From: an uncultured Corynebacterium sp.
Lineage (GTDB): Bacteria; Actinomycetota; Actinomycetes; Mycobacteriales; Mycobacteriaceae
NCBI GenBank assembly: GCA_943914465.1
Contig: CALUCD010000001.1
Location: 186,001 to 250,000 of the forward strand
DNA: 64,000 nucleotides
Direction: 5' to 3'
The notes beneath the pieces are model-generated. The model worked only from the letters and a program-made list of their open reading frames with translations. It was not told the DNA's origin and did no database searches. Both the position numbers and the translations under genes were made by a program. Below, in pieces: positions 43,663 to 52,444 of this stretch (the stretch's first letter is position 1; every line of letters starts with the position of its first letter).

Positions 43663-44436
43663 TTACCTCACCTCGTATCCTGCCGCGTGCAAGGCCGCTT
43701 TGACCTCACCGATGGTTACCTCGCCAAAGTGAAACACTGACGCTGCCAGCACAGCGTCTGCACCCGCCTGGATGGCCGGAGGAAAATGCTGCGCCTTGCC
43801 TGCGCCGCCCGAGGCAATAATCGGAATCTGCACAGCATCTCGCACCATGCGCAACAGCTCGATGTCAAAGCCGGTTTTGGTGCCGTCACCGTCCATCGAG
43901 TTCAGCAAAATCTCGCCCACCCCGAGGTCCTGGCCAGTGCGCGCCCACTCAACCGCATCAATCCCCGCCGAGGCACTACCGCCGTGGGTGGTCACCTCGA
44001 ACCCGGACGGTTGCGGGCTTGCGCCTGAGGGCACACGGCGAGCGTCTACAGACAGCACTATGCACTGTGCACCAAATTCACCACTGAGTTCACGCAATAG
44101 CTCGGGTGCGCCAATCGCAGCAGTGTTGATGCTGACTTTGTCCGCCCCCGCTCTGAGCAACTCACGCACGTCTGCAACCGAGCGCACTCCACCGCCAACG
44201 GTGAGCGGGACGAAGACCTGCTCGGCGGTGCGTCGCACAACGTCGAGCATTGTGCCGCGGCCTTCCTTGGACGCGGTGACATCTAAAAACGTCAGCTCGT
44301 CGGCGCCCTGTTCACTGTAGTGCTTGGCCAACGCGACGGGGTCCCCCGCGTCGCGCAGGTGCGCAAAGTTGACCCCTTTGACTACTCGTCCATTATCCAC
44401 GTCGAGGCAGGGGATCACTCTCACAGCTACAGGCAT
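43663..44436 (-). CDS. hisF: Imidazole glycerol phosphate synthase cyclase subunit
   Basis: Forms imidazole glycerol phosphate and AICAR with HisH. The 257-residue barrel begins MPVAVRVIPCLDVDNGRVVKG, whose Asp is catalytic, and contains LTVGGGVRSVADVRELLRAG, DKVSINTAA and IIASGGAGKAQHF. The insertion SGASPQPSGFEVTTHGGSA around residue 145 is longer than usual. ATG 44436 has AAGGAG upstream; the frame to 44463 is not used. Confidence 0.97.
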   Translation of the reverse strand: MPVAVRVIPCLDVDNGRVVKGVNFAHLRDAGDPVALAKHYSEQGADELTFLDVTASKEGRGTMLDVVRRTAEQVFVPLTVGGGVRSVADVRELLRAGADKVSINTAAIGAPELLRELSGEFGAQCIVLSVDARRVPSGASPQPSGFEVTTHGGSASAGIDAVEWARTGQDLGVGEILLNSMDGDGTKTGFDIELLRMVRDAVQIPIIASGGAGKAQHFPPAIQAGADAVLAASVFHFGEVTIGEVKAALHAAGYEVR

Positions 44437-44496
44437 TGCGGCACTCCTTATAATCCGCACCACAGCGGATGGATAAGTGGCGTAGTGTTCTTCCGC

Positions 44497-45297
44497 TCAC
44501 CGTACCCGCTGCAGCACTTCGAGGGCAGTTGCATGTGCGGTGGGGGTGCCCGCAACCGCTCCGGCGGCATCGATCTGCCAGGGCCGACCCTCAAGGTCAC
44601 TCACGCGCGCACCTGCGCACCTGGCGAACAACACTCCGGCCGCGTTATCCCAGATATATGGCGAGAAACTCACCGCTGCCTGGTAAATCCCCTGCGCCAC
44701 GAATGCAAGGTCAACCCCGACCGAGCCGGAGATCCGTGGGCGCAGATCGGTGGTAGCAAGTTCGCCGATGAGCGAAAGGCGCATCCGAGCGGGGAAACGA
44801 CGCCGGTCGTCTGAACCCACCGATCCGACGCCGATCTGGGCCGCGGCTGCGGTGTTGTCTCCAACTGGTGGCAGTGCGTTCCCGTTGCAGATGACAGGCT
44901 CGCCTGCAACGGCACGGACACGCATGCCCATCAGTGGGATATCGGTGCACGCCACGACCGGCTGCCCGTTGAGAATGAGCGAGACCAAGATCGCGCAATT
45001 TGGGTTTCCCGATGAATAGTTCGAGGTGCCGTCAATTGGGTCCACTACCCAACACGCATCAGCGTTGAGCGAACCGCCGTGTTCCTCGCCATACACCTCG
45101 ATACCTGTTGCGGAGTGAAGGCGCTCCTGCAACAACGCCTCAATGGCAAGGTCGGCGGCCGTGGCGAAGTCACCACTGCCCTTCATCAACGCAGGCCCCG
45201 CACCAAGATGAGCGGTGAAAAGTTCACGCGCGGCCGCTAACGCCTCATCCGCAACCTGGGCATAATGCGCGAGCGCCGCGTCTTGAGATCGCGCCAT
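44497..45297 (-). CDS. impA: Inositol-monophosphatase-family phosphatase
   Basis: Mg-dependent phosphatase in the his operon. The 266 residues show both family motifs: EVYGEEHGG followed by CWVVDPIDGTSNYSSG (metal ligands), and the C-terminal SFSPYIWDNAAGVLFARCAGA, where the Asp replaces the usual WDxAAG context. The gene sits between hisA and hisF, as impA does in C. glutamicum. It could hydrolyse inositol phosphate or assist with histinol phosphate; the main histidinol-phosphatase of corynebacteria (HisN) is encoded elsewhere. Confidence 0.9.
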   Translation of the reverse strand: MARSQDAALAHYAQVADEALAAARELFTAHLGAGPALMKGSGDFATAADLAIEALLQERLHSATGIEVYGEEHGGSLNADACWVVDPIDGTSNYSSGNPNCAILVSLILNGQPVVACTDIPLMGMRVRAVAGEPVICNGNALPPVGDNTAAAAQIGVGSVGSDDRRRFPARMRLSLIGELATTDLRPRISGSVGVDLAFVAQGIYQAAVSFSPYIWDNAAGVLFARCAGARVSDLEGRPWQIDAAGAVAGTPTAHATALEVLQRVR

Positions 45298-45333
45298 GCC
45301 AGTTACTGTATCGCTTATCGGGCTGGGACTGCG

Positions 45334-46071
45334 TTACAGCAAGCGGACCGCATCCAGGGCATCCCCGAGCTGGAAACGCCGCTCATACAGTGCTTTTCCG
45401 ATGATCGCCGAATCGATTCCCTCGTCGTAATACCTGGCCAGCTCCGTGAGATCTTCAAGCGACGAAATCCCGCCGGAGGCAGTCACCGCTGCTTCTGTCG
45501 CAGCAGCGACATCTCGCAGCAGCTCCACATTCGGCCCCGCCAGGGTGCCGTCTTTACTGACGTCGGTGAGCACAAAGCGGGCGCAACCCGCCGCGTCGAA
45601 ACGCTCGAGCACCTCCCACAAGTCGCCTCCGTCAGACGTCCACCCGTTTGTCTTTGTACGCCACTGTCCATCTTCCTCAACCACCGCAAGGTCAATCGCG
45701 ACCGCGTCGCCATGACGCGCGATCACATCAGTCACCCACTCGGGGTTGTTCAATGCGGCGGTACCAATGTTGACTCGGCGTGCTCCGGTATCAAGCGCGC
45801 GCTGAAGCGACTCATCATCCCGGATACCACCAGTAAGCTCAACCGTGATGTCGAGTTTGCCGGTAATTTCAGCGAGCAGGTCATAATTTGAACCACGGCC
45901 AAATGCCGCATCCAAATCGACAAGGTGCAACCACTCGGCACCTTGCGCTTGCCACTCCAGCGCGGCATCGAGCGGGCTGCCATAGGCCTTTTCGGTACCC
46001 GCTTTACCCTGATCGAGTCGGACAGCCTGCCCGTCAACCACGTCAACGGCCGGAAGCAGAGTGAAACCCAT
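45334..46071 (-). CDS. hisA: Phosphoribosylformimino-AICAR isomerase (HisA)
   Basis: Fourth step of histidine synthesis, a beta-barrel sugar isomerase. From ATG 46071 the 245 residues begin MGFTLLPAVDVVDGQAVRLDQG, with the catalytic Asp, then VELTGGIRDDESL and VLTDVSKDGTLAGPNVELL with the second catalytic Asp. In some actinobacteria this protein is PriA and also serves as TrpF; the present fingerprint does not decide it. It lies 14 bases after hisH. Confidence 0.95.
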   Translation of the reverse strand: MGFTLLPAVDVVDGQAVRLDQGKAGTEKAYGSPLDAALEWQAQGAEWLHLVDLDAAFGRGSNYDLLAEITGKLDITVELTGGIRDDESLQRALDTGARRVNIGTAALNNPEWVTDVIARHGDAVAIDLAVVEEDGQWRTKTNGWTSDGGDLWEVLERFDAAGCARFVLTDVSKDGTLAGPNVELLRDVAAATEAAVTASGGISSLEDLTELARYYDEGIDSAIIGKALYERRFQLGDALDAVRLL

Positions 46072-46085
46072 GCCCAATATCGTAG

Positions 46086-46730
46086 CTAGCGCAGTGCGCC
46101 GACCCAATTTTCAAGCAGGTGCAGACCAGCCTCCCCGGATTTCTCCGGGTGAAATTGCGTCGCCCAAAGCGGGCCATTTTCAACTGCGGCGACAAACCGC
46201 GTCGGGCCATGCTGCGCCCAGGAAACCTGCGGGTACGCGATAAATTCATCCCGCTCCAGGGGAAAGTCGCGGGCACCGTAGGAGTGCACAAAGTAGAAAC
46301 GGGTGCCAGATCCGAGGCCGGCAAACATAGCGCTTCCAGTGGCTGTATCGACCGTGTTCCACCCCATGTGAGGAAGCACAGGAGCAGCAAGCTTGTCGAC
46401 GACACCCGGCCACTCACCCAAACCCGCAGTATCTCCCCCATGTTCGACTCCGCGTTCAAACATGACTTGCATGCCCACGCAGATCCCGAGAACAGGTCGT
46501 GAGCCAGCGAGCCGCTGCCCAACGATTCGCGGCGCATTGATTGCGTTGAGCCCACGCATGCACGCCGCGAAAGCACCCACACCGGGAACGACTAACCCAT
46601 CGGCTTCAACCGCGACGGAAGCTTCCCGCGTCACCTCAACGCTCGCCCCAACGTGTTCAAGAGCCCGTTGCGCTGAGCGGATATTTCCAGCACCATAGTC
46701 AAGCACCGCAACACGCAGGTGATTCGTCAT
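46086..46730 (-). CDS. hisH: Imidazole glycerol phosphate synthase glutaminase subunit
   Basis: Supplies ammonia to HisF. The 214 residues have the class-I glutamine amidotransferase set: nucleophile cysteine in VLGICVGMQVMFERG, and His and Glu in WATQFHPEKSGEAG. The N-terminus VAVLDYGAGNIRSAQRALEH is typical. The start overlaps the end of the upstream MFS gene by 4 bases. Confidence 0.97.
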   Translation of the reverse strand: MTNHLRVAVLDYGAGNIRSAQRALEHVGASVEVTREASVAVEADGLVVPGVGAFAACMRGLNAINAPRIVGQRLAGSRPVLGICVGMQVMFERGVEHGGDTAGLGEWPGVVDKLAAPVLPHMGWNTVDTATGSAMFAGLGSGTRFYFVHSYGARDFPLERDEFIAYPQVSWAQHGPTRFVAAVENGPLWATQFHPEKSGEAGLHLLENWVGALR

Positions 46731-48076
46731 GGCTGATCAGTGTAGTCAGTGTGGTCAGCGTCAGAGCGCTTACTCCCACCACGGCGCGGTTGCTGCACCG
46801 ATCTGAAACGGGTGGCCAAGTTACCGACCTCAACCACCCGGTGGCGCCCGAGTTGACGGTCGAGCAAGGTGACCGCGAGTCCCACCAGAATGACGGCGCT
46901 GGCCAGTCCGAACATGGGCGCAAACGCCACGGTAGTCAACACCATGCCGTAGACGGTCGAGCCGAGTCCTGTGCCGCCATCGAAAGCAATATTCCACATC
47001 GCTGAGGCCTGCGAGGATTTCGACCGTGGGAGGCGATAGAACATCATGGTCAATGATTCGTTTTGCACGGCCCCAAAACCCGCTCCGTAAAACAGCGCGG
47101 CCACCAGCATGGTCCACACCGGCAGTTCCAGAAACAGGATGATAGCCATCATGAGCACGCCGGTAGCCGCAGCGACCTGGAAGGGAATCAACACCGTGCC
47201 AGGCTCTCCTCGCCGGTCCATGACCCGCCCGGCGTAGTAGCGCGACAGCATGGCCGCGAAATTCATCACTCCGAGCATCACTCCGCCGAATGCCGCGCCG
47301 GAGTGGGGATCAAGCTCCCGCATTGACACCGGCAGGAAGTTTGTGATCGCCCCGTAGGCGGTGGTGACAAACATCAGCGCGAGCGCGGGAACGAGCACGA
47401 GATGCCACGTGGGTACGCGCACGACGTTTGTCGCTGCCCGGTCGTGCTCCGCAGGGGTGATTGAGGGGATGAAGATGGACACGACAAGCGAAACAAGACC
47501 AACCGTGGCCCCCAAGACGTAGACCGCGTTATAACCGACAGCGTTGACCATCGCCAGACCCAGCGGCAGCGCAAGCATCTGCGCAGCACCGACCACCAGC
47601 CCCAGCAGACCGGTTGCACGCCCAAGCAGCCGCAGCGGCACAAGCTCAGCAATGATTGCCGCTTCTGCCACTGACAGCGCCCCGAAGCCAACACCGCGTA
47701 CCGCGCTGACCGGAAGCAGGGTGATCGCATCCATGCCAAGCATGTATCCGAACGCGGGAGCACCGAGCAACAGCGCCGAAAAAGCGATAACCGCGCGGTA
47801 TCCCACAACCCGCAACAGCCATGGGGTGAAAACTTGGGTGATCACGGTGGCCAGCATGAACACACCGGTACTCAGACCGGCGAGAGTTTCGGGCTGCCCC
47901 GCGTCGATCACCGCAGTGGGCACCACCGGTAGGAGCAACGACCACGCTCCGAATGCCGACCCAACCGCGATCAGCACGGGAATCAGTCCCCGCGCACGCC
48001 AGACACTTGTCAGCGCCTCAACTTCTTGCCTGTCAAGCGGCACGCGCGAACGCGCCACCGACCGCCTTACACTCAC
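46727..48076 (-). CDS. MFS transporter inside the his operon
   Basis: 449-residue membrane protein with about 12 segments and MFS-like loops (FSALLLGAPAFGYMLG, the motif-A-like YYAGRVMDRRGEPGT). It is between hisB and hisH with overlaps of 4 bases to hisH and a gap of 8 bases to hisB, so it is translated with the pathway. C. glutamicum has a related gene at the same position. Export of histidine or an intermediate is inferred, not shown. GTG 48076 is the start. Confidence 0.9.
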   Translation of the reverse strand: MSVRRSVARSRVPLDRQEVEALTSVWRARGLIPVLIAVGSAFGAWSLLLPVVPTAVIDAGQPETLAGLSTGVFMLATVITQVFTPWLLRVVGYRAVIAFSALLLGAPAFGYMLGMDAITLLPVSAVRGVGFGALSVAEAAIIAELVPLRLLGRATGLLGLVVGAAQMLALPLGLAMVNAVGYNAVYVLGATVGLVSLVVSIFIPSITPAEHDRAATNVVRVPTWHLVLVPALALMFVTTAYGAITNFLPVSMRELDPHSGAAFGGVMLGVMNFAAMLSRYYAGRVMDRRGEPGTVLIPFQVAAATGVLMMAIILFLELPVWTMLVAALFYGAGFGAVQNESLTMMFYRLPRSKSSQASAMWNIAFDGGTGLGSTVYGMVLTTVAFAPMFGLASAVILVGLAVTLLDRQLGRHRVVEVGNLATRFRSVQQPRRGGSKRSDADHTDYTDQP

Positions 48077-48084
48077 AACGCCCC

Positions 48085-48738
48085 CTAAAGTGCGCCCTTC
48101 GTCGACGGCACGCCAGTCGTCGCCGGATCGATTGAAACTGCCTGGCGCAAGCTTCGCGCCACCGCTTTATACTCAGCCTCCGTTATGTGGTGCGGATCGC
48201 GCCCATAACGCACGTTGACATGCAAGGTGATGCGCGCGTTGTACGCCAACGTCTCAAAGAAATGACGGTTAATCACTGTGGCGTAGTGCCCGCCGATGAT
48301 CTGCCACGCCATGTGTTCTGGCTCCCCATGCATGAGAAAGTACGGCCGATTTGAGAGGTCTACCACCGCTTCCACCAACGCTTCATCCATCGGAAGCAAT
48401 GCTGAACCGAACCGAGTGATTCCGGTCTTATCCTCCAGCGCGTTGGAGATCGCCCACCCAAGTGTGATGGCGGTGTCTTCTACTGTGTGATGCGCATCAA
48501 TCTCAACATCACCCTTCGCCTGCACACGCAAATCGAACGCTCCATGGGCAGCAAAGGCGTTGAGCATATGATCAAAAAATGGCAACCCGGTTGCTACTTC
48601 ACAGACCCCGGTGCCGTCGAGATTAATCGCAACGGAGATATCTGACTCACGCGTTCGCCGCTCGGCAGAACCTTGCCGAGGCGGCCGGGGTGACTGGGAC
48701 GATTGGGGTGACCGGGCGGACTGCGGTGCGTCAACCAT
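48085..48738 (-). CDS. hisB: Imidazoleglycerol-phosphate dehydratase
   Basis: Sixth step of histidine synthesis. The 217 residues contain FFDHMLNAFAAHGAFDL, DAHHTVEDTAITLG and GGHYATVINRHFFETLAYNA, with Mn-binding histidines. The first 28 residues are a Ser/Pro/Gln-rich extension (SPQSSQSPRPPRQG). ATG 48738 overlaps the end of hisC by 8 bases. It is a monofunctional enzyme, without the HisB phosphatase domain of E. coli. Confidence 0.96.
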   Translation of the reverse strand: MVDAPQSARSPQSSQSPRPPRQGSAERRTRESDISVAINLDGTGVCEVATGLPFFDHMLNAFAAHGAFDLRVQAKGDVEIDAHHTVEDTAITLGWAISNALEDKTGITRFGSALLPMDEALVEAVVDLSNRPYFLMHGEPEHMAWQIIGGHYATVINRHFFETLAYNARITLHVNVRYGRDPHHITEAEYKAVARSLRQAVSIDPATTGVPSTKGAL

Positions 48739-49864
48739 GCATCATCTCCTCTGCTACCTGTAAGAACACATCGTTTTCGTGGTCAAGGCCCACTGTAACC
48801 CGTAATCGGCCCTCAACGCCCACGTCACGGATAAGCACTCCCCGATCAAGGAAGCCCTGCCACGCGCGTGCGGCGTCTTCAAAATGGCCAAACAGGATGA
48901 AGTTGGACTCACTCGGCACGACATCGTAGCCCATCGCGGTCAGTTCACGCGCGAGCCGTACCCGCTCCTCGGCGAGGTGCGCGACGTTGGCGAGCGTTTC
49001 GTCAGCATGGCGCAAAGCAACGATTGCGGCGGCCTGCGACAGCAGCGAGAGATGATAGGGCAGACGAACCAGCATGACCGCTTCGATAAACGCCGGTGCG
49101 GCCACGAAGTAACCGAGGCGCCCGCCTGCAAAATCAAACGCCTTACTCATCGTCCGCGACACCACCAGCTTCGAGGGATAGCGCTGCAACAAGCGCACCG
49201 CCGATGGCGAAGACGAAAACTCCGCATACGCCTCGTCCACAATGACGATGCCAGGTGCGGCATCAATAATCGCGGCGATATCCTCGAGCGGCGTCACGCC
49301 ACCGGTCGGGTTGTTGGGGCTGGTGACAAACACGACATCCGGCTGGTGCGCCTTGATCGCACCGCGCGCCTGCTGGGGGTCAATCCGAAACTGCGTTGTG
49401 CGATCAACTGCGATGAATTCGGTCTGCGTACCGGATGCAAGAATCGGGTGCATAGAGTAGCTCGGCGTAAAACCCAGCGCGCATCGCCCGGGCCCCCCAA
49501 AAGCTTGCAGCAGCTGTTGCAGAATCTCGTTGGAACCATTCGCTGCCCACACGTTATCGCGGCTGACGCTCACCCCAGTTTGTCTGCTGACATACTGCGC
49601 TAGCCGGTCACGCAGTTCAAGCGCATCACGGTCCGGGTAGCGATTGAGCCGCGGCGCAATCGCGGCAACCTCGCTGAGCAGATCTGCAACAAGCGCATCC
49701 GACGGCGGGTACGGATTCTCGTTGGTATTCAGCGCCACCGGCACCTTGAGCTGGGGTGCCCCGTAGGCGCTCTGCCCTCGCAATTCGCCGCGCAGCGGCA
49801 GTTGGGCAAGAGTCGTCGCACCTGCGAGCGTGCGCTGCGGGAAGTGGGCATCCTGCGGCTGCAC
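48731..49864 (-). CDS. hisC: Histidinol-phosphate aminotransferase
   Basis: Pyridoxal-phosphate transaminase. The 377 residues show NTNENPYPPSDALV at the N-terminus, the cofactor region NGSNEILQQLLQAFGGPG, VIVDEAYAEF and the lysine segment VVSRTMSKAFDFAGGRLG. It follows hisD by 4 bases and overlaps hisB by 8, inside the operon. Confidence 0.96.
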   Translation of the reverse strand: MQPQDAHFPQRTLAGATTLAQLPLRGELRGQSAYGAPQLKVPVALNTNENPYPPSDALVADLLSEVAAIAPRLNRYPDRDALELRDRLAQYVSRQTGVSVSRDNVWAANGSNEILQQLLQAFGGPGRCALGFTPSYSMHPILASGTQTEFIAVDRTTQFRIDPQQARGAIKAHQPDVVFVTSPNNPTGGVTPLEDIAAIIDAAPGIVIVDEAYAEFSSSPSAVRLLQRYPSKLVVSRTMSKAFDFAGGRLGYFVAAPAFIEAVMLVRLPYHLSLLSQAAAIVALRHADETLANVAHLAEERVRLARELTAMGYDVVPSESNFILFGHFEDAARAWQGFLDRGVLIRDVGVEGRLRVTVGLDHENDVFLQVAEEMMHG

Positions 49865-49868
49865 GCTT

Positions 49869-51179
49869 TTATCCCTCCTTCATTCGCGCGGCAATTGCTT
49901 CGCCGTGCGCGGGCAAATGTTCGTCTTCGGCGAGGGTCATGATGTGCGGACCAAGCTCACATAACGCCGCTTGATCGTATTCAATAAGGCTCACCGGGCG
50001 AAGAAACGTATGGGTAGATAACCCCGGATTGAACCGAGCCGTGCCTGAGGTGGGCAGGACGTGGTTCGACCCTGCGGCGTAATCGCCCAGCGGAACCGGT
50101 GAATACGCGCCGATGAAGATCGCCCCCGCGTTCGTGATCTGCCCCGCCACCGCGCGAGCATCCGCGGTATGAATTTCCAAGTGCTCAGCCGCGTAGGCGT
50201 TGGCAACGGTGATGGCCTGATCCACATCGTCCACAAGCACAATGCCCGACTGCGCACCTGCGAGGGCCGAAGCAGCCCGTTGCGAATTCAACGTGTGAGC
50301 AGCATGCTTTTCGACGCATTCTCGCACCTCGTCCGCCAACCGCACCGAATCAGTGATCAAGACACTCGCGGCCTGTTCATCGTGCTCTGCCTGCGAGATC
50401 AGATCAAGCGCGACATAATTCACGTCCGCGCTGTCATCGGCGATAATGGCGATCTCACTCGGACCCGCCTCCGCGTCAATACCAACAACTCCGTTAACCA
50501 AACGCTTTGCCGCCGTGACGTAAATATTGCCAGGACCGGTGATCATGTCCACCGGTTCTAGATCATGCGCGTCATCCCCATATGCCATGAGCGCAATTGC
50601 CTGCGCGCCGCCAACTGCCCAGACTTCTTCAACCCCTAACAACGCGCACGCAGCCAAGATTGTGGGATGCGGCCAGCCGCCATGGGATGCCTGCGGTGGA
50701 GTACACACAACGATCGACGCCGTGCCAGCCTCCTGCGCAGGGATGACATTCATCAGCACACTCGATGGGTAGACGGCCTTGCCCCCGGGGACATAACAAC
50801 CAACCCGCGCGATTGGGATGAACCGTTGCGCCACCGTCGCACCGGGACCGAGCTGGGTCGTGTGCTCCGCGGGTTTCTGCTCAGCGTGGACTTTACGGAT
50901 CCGCCCGATCGCCGCGATCAACGCATCCCGCAGCTCGGGGGCGAGCTCACGCTGAGCCTCGGCAATAATGGCAGCTGGCACCCGCACTGATTCAGCGCGC
51001 ACACTATCGAACTGATGGCCGAACTCGAGCGCCCGATTCGCCCCGAAATTTCGTACCGCGTCCACAATCGGTGCTACCGTGGGGATAATCGAATGCACAT
51101 CAACACCGCCGCGAGGCAACACGCGACGGAGTTCAGAGGTGGACGGGGTTCGCCCTCGCAGATCAGTCACATGCAGCAT
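49869..51179 (-). CDS. hisD: Histidinol dehydrogenase
   Basis: Zinc- and NAD-dependent last step of histidine synthesis. The 436 residues carry GPGGYVPGGKAVYPSS-like VGCYVPGGKAVYPSSVLMN, DMITGPGNIYVTAAKRLV, GIDAEAGPSEIAIIADD and the active-site EHLEIHTADA. Start ATG 51179 has GGAGG 6 bases upstream; the longer frame to 51332 would not give a proper N-terminus. It is the first full gene of the his operon, preceded by a 10-codon leader ORF. Confidence 0.97.
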   Translation of the reverse strand: MLHVTDLRGRTPSTSELRRVLPRGGVDVHSIIPTVAPIVDAVRNFGANRALEFGHQFDSVRAESVRVPAAIIAEAQRELAPELRDALIAAIGRIRKVHAEQKPAEHTTQLGPGATVAQRFIPIARVGCYVPGGKAVYPSSVLMNVIPAQEAGTASIVVCTPPQASHGGWPHPTILAACALLGVEEVWAVGGAQAIALMAYGDDAHDLEPVDMITGPGNIYVTAAKRLVNGVVGIDAEAGPSEIAIIADDSADVNYVALDLISQAEHDEQAASVLITDSVRLADEVRECVEKHAAHTLNSQRAASALAGAQSGIVLVDDVDQAITVANAYAAEHLEIHTADARAVAGQITNAGAIFIGAYSPVPLGDYAAGSNHVLPTSGTARFNPGLSTHTFLRPVSLIEYDQAALCELGPHIMTLAEDEHLPAHGEAIAARMKEG

Positions 51180-51211
51180 CAAAGGCCTCCGGCAGCAGGT
51201 GTTATTCGCAT
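51179..51211 (-). CDS. His-operon leader ORF, 10 codons, coupled to hisD
   Basis: ATG 51211 encodes MRITPAAGGL and ends in TGA at 51181-51179. The A of the TGA is the first base of the hisD ATG (TGATG), so ribosomes ending here could restart on hisD. The hisD GGAGG lies inside this ORF. The ORF lacks histidine codons, so it is not a classical attenuator peptide. Its translation is predicted only. Confidence 0.45.
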   Translation of the reverse strand: MRITPAAGGL

Positions 51212-51217
51212 GTGGCC

Positions 51218-51223
51218 ATTCTA
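51218..51223 (-). promoter_or_regulatory. Candidate his-operon -10 box
   Basis: On the minus strand TAGAAT ends 6 bases before the leader ATG at 51211. The -35 region about 17 bases upstream (CAGGGT) is a poor match. No T-box sequence was seen in the 189-base gap to the next gene. Confidence 0.55.
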
Positions 51224-51368
51224 GGCACCGGGCTCGACACACCCTGGCGGACACTCCCCTAAGGTTCACCCGCCCCCTCTGATTCGTGGCATACACTCGT
51301 CTAACGAGCAAGCCGACGAGTGACACCGACACGGCGACGGCAACAATCGAAAGGAGTCATCGAAAACG

Positions 51369-52430
51369 ATGGGCAGGCACGAAGCACCAGGTAGCACCGC
51401 CAAGTTGCGCGAGCCGGTTGCCGAGGTCACATTAGATCGTGTCGCCGCCGCGTTTGAAGGGCTTGGTTTCGACCCGCTGGTTCGCACCGACCGGCTCATC
51501 ATCGGCCTACCCAGCTTCACCGCCGCCGTGTGGATTGACCCTGACCGCCCGTTGACGCTGGTTGTGGATCTCACCGAACGCATTCCCATCGCCTTCGATC
51601 ACGGCCACGCACTCGCCACATTCATCAACATGTGGAATCACGACCAGATCGGACCCGTTGCCTCGTACCGTCTAGCGGATTCTGGGGACTTCACAGTCCG
51701 GCTCCGCCGTGGCACACTGATTGACCACGGACTGTCCGACACGCAACTTATCGCCGAACTGTTCGACTCGCTCGAACACGCCACAGCATTCTTCTCTCAT
51801 GTTCGGGAGCGCTTTTTGCCGGTGCGGTTCGATGTCTCGCTCCCTCCGACTTTGTCGCGCTCGCTCGACCATGCCTCATTAGTGGGGCGCCATCCTTCTC
51901 ATCGGCACCTTCCATACGGAGAACGGCGCCAGCTTCACGGAGAGCCGGACACGTACGCCGGACCTGAACCGGGCGATGTGCCGCTGCGCCCCTCACCGCT
52001 TCGCCTTTCAGGGCTAGAATGCGTCCTCACCGCGCTGAAATTCAGCTACTCACGTGAGGGTGGGGTACTCACCACCGGCGTCAACGGAGTGCCGTTCGCG
52101 CTCACCCTTGATGGCGGCAAGTACGCCAGGGTCACCGCGATGTGGGATGCCCAGCTCGACGCGAACGAGAAGTTCCTCACCACCTGGCTCGCGTGCAACG
52201 ACATCAACGAACAAAGCTCATCGCTCAGTGTTTACCTGCACGAATACGAGGGAAATCTTCACGTGCACGCCGAAGCCACCTGTTTGGTAACTGAAGGGCT
52301 CACCGAGGGACAGCGTGACGGGTTCATTGTTTCCTCGCTGCTGTCGTGCTTGAGCGCCATTGATCGCATCAGCCTCGAGGTCACCGGATCTTCTGTAGTG
52401 GAATGGCCACCCGCCGACTCAGCGGAGTAA
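51369..52430 (+). CDS. Tandem YbjN-like domain protein
   Basis: Unknown function. The 353 residues look like two copies of a YbjN-type domain: residues about 20-160 (VAAAFEGLGFDPL, NMWNHDQIGPVASYRL, TLIDHGLSDTQLIAELFDSLEHA) and about 215-345 (VLTALKFSYSREGGVL, NDINEQSSSLSVYLHE, LVTEGLTEGQRDGFIVSSLL). Between them is a basic/histidine-rich linker. The repeats share the NxxN-type, L-x-L and terminal helix pattern. ATG 51369 has AAAGGAG upstream. YbjN proteins are linked to type III effectors or stress in other bacteria, so no function can be assigned. Confidence 0.65.
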   Translation: MGRHEAPGSTAKLREPVAEVTLDRVAAAFEGLGFDPLVRTDRLIIGLPSFTAAVWIDPDRPLTLVVDLTERIPIAFDHGHALATFINMWNHDQIGPVASYRLADSGDFTVRLRRGTLIDHGLSDTQLIAELFDSLEHATAFFSHVRERFLPVRFDVSLPPTLSRSLDHASLVGRHPSHRHLPYGERRQLHGEPDTYAGPEPGDVPLRPSPLRLSGLECVLTALKFSYSREGGVLTTGVNGVPFALTLDGGKYARVTAMWDAQLDANEKFLTTWLACNDINEQSSSLSVYLHEYEGNLHVHAEATCLVTEGLTEGQRDGFIVSSLLSCLSAIDRISLEVTGSSVVEWPPADSAE

Positions 52431-52444
52431 CACACGCCTGCGGG

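Noticed and set aside
44497..45297. impA as the histidinol-phosphate phosphatase HisN
   Set aside because: The family fold fits, but corynebacteria are known to have a separate hisN. Position alone cannot decide the substrate.
51180..51368. T-box or His-rich attenuator in the his leader
   Set aside because: I read both strands for the conserved T-box core and for a run of His codons and found neither; the leader ORF has none.
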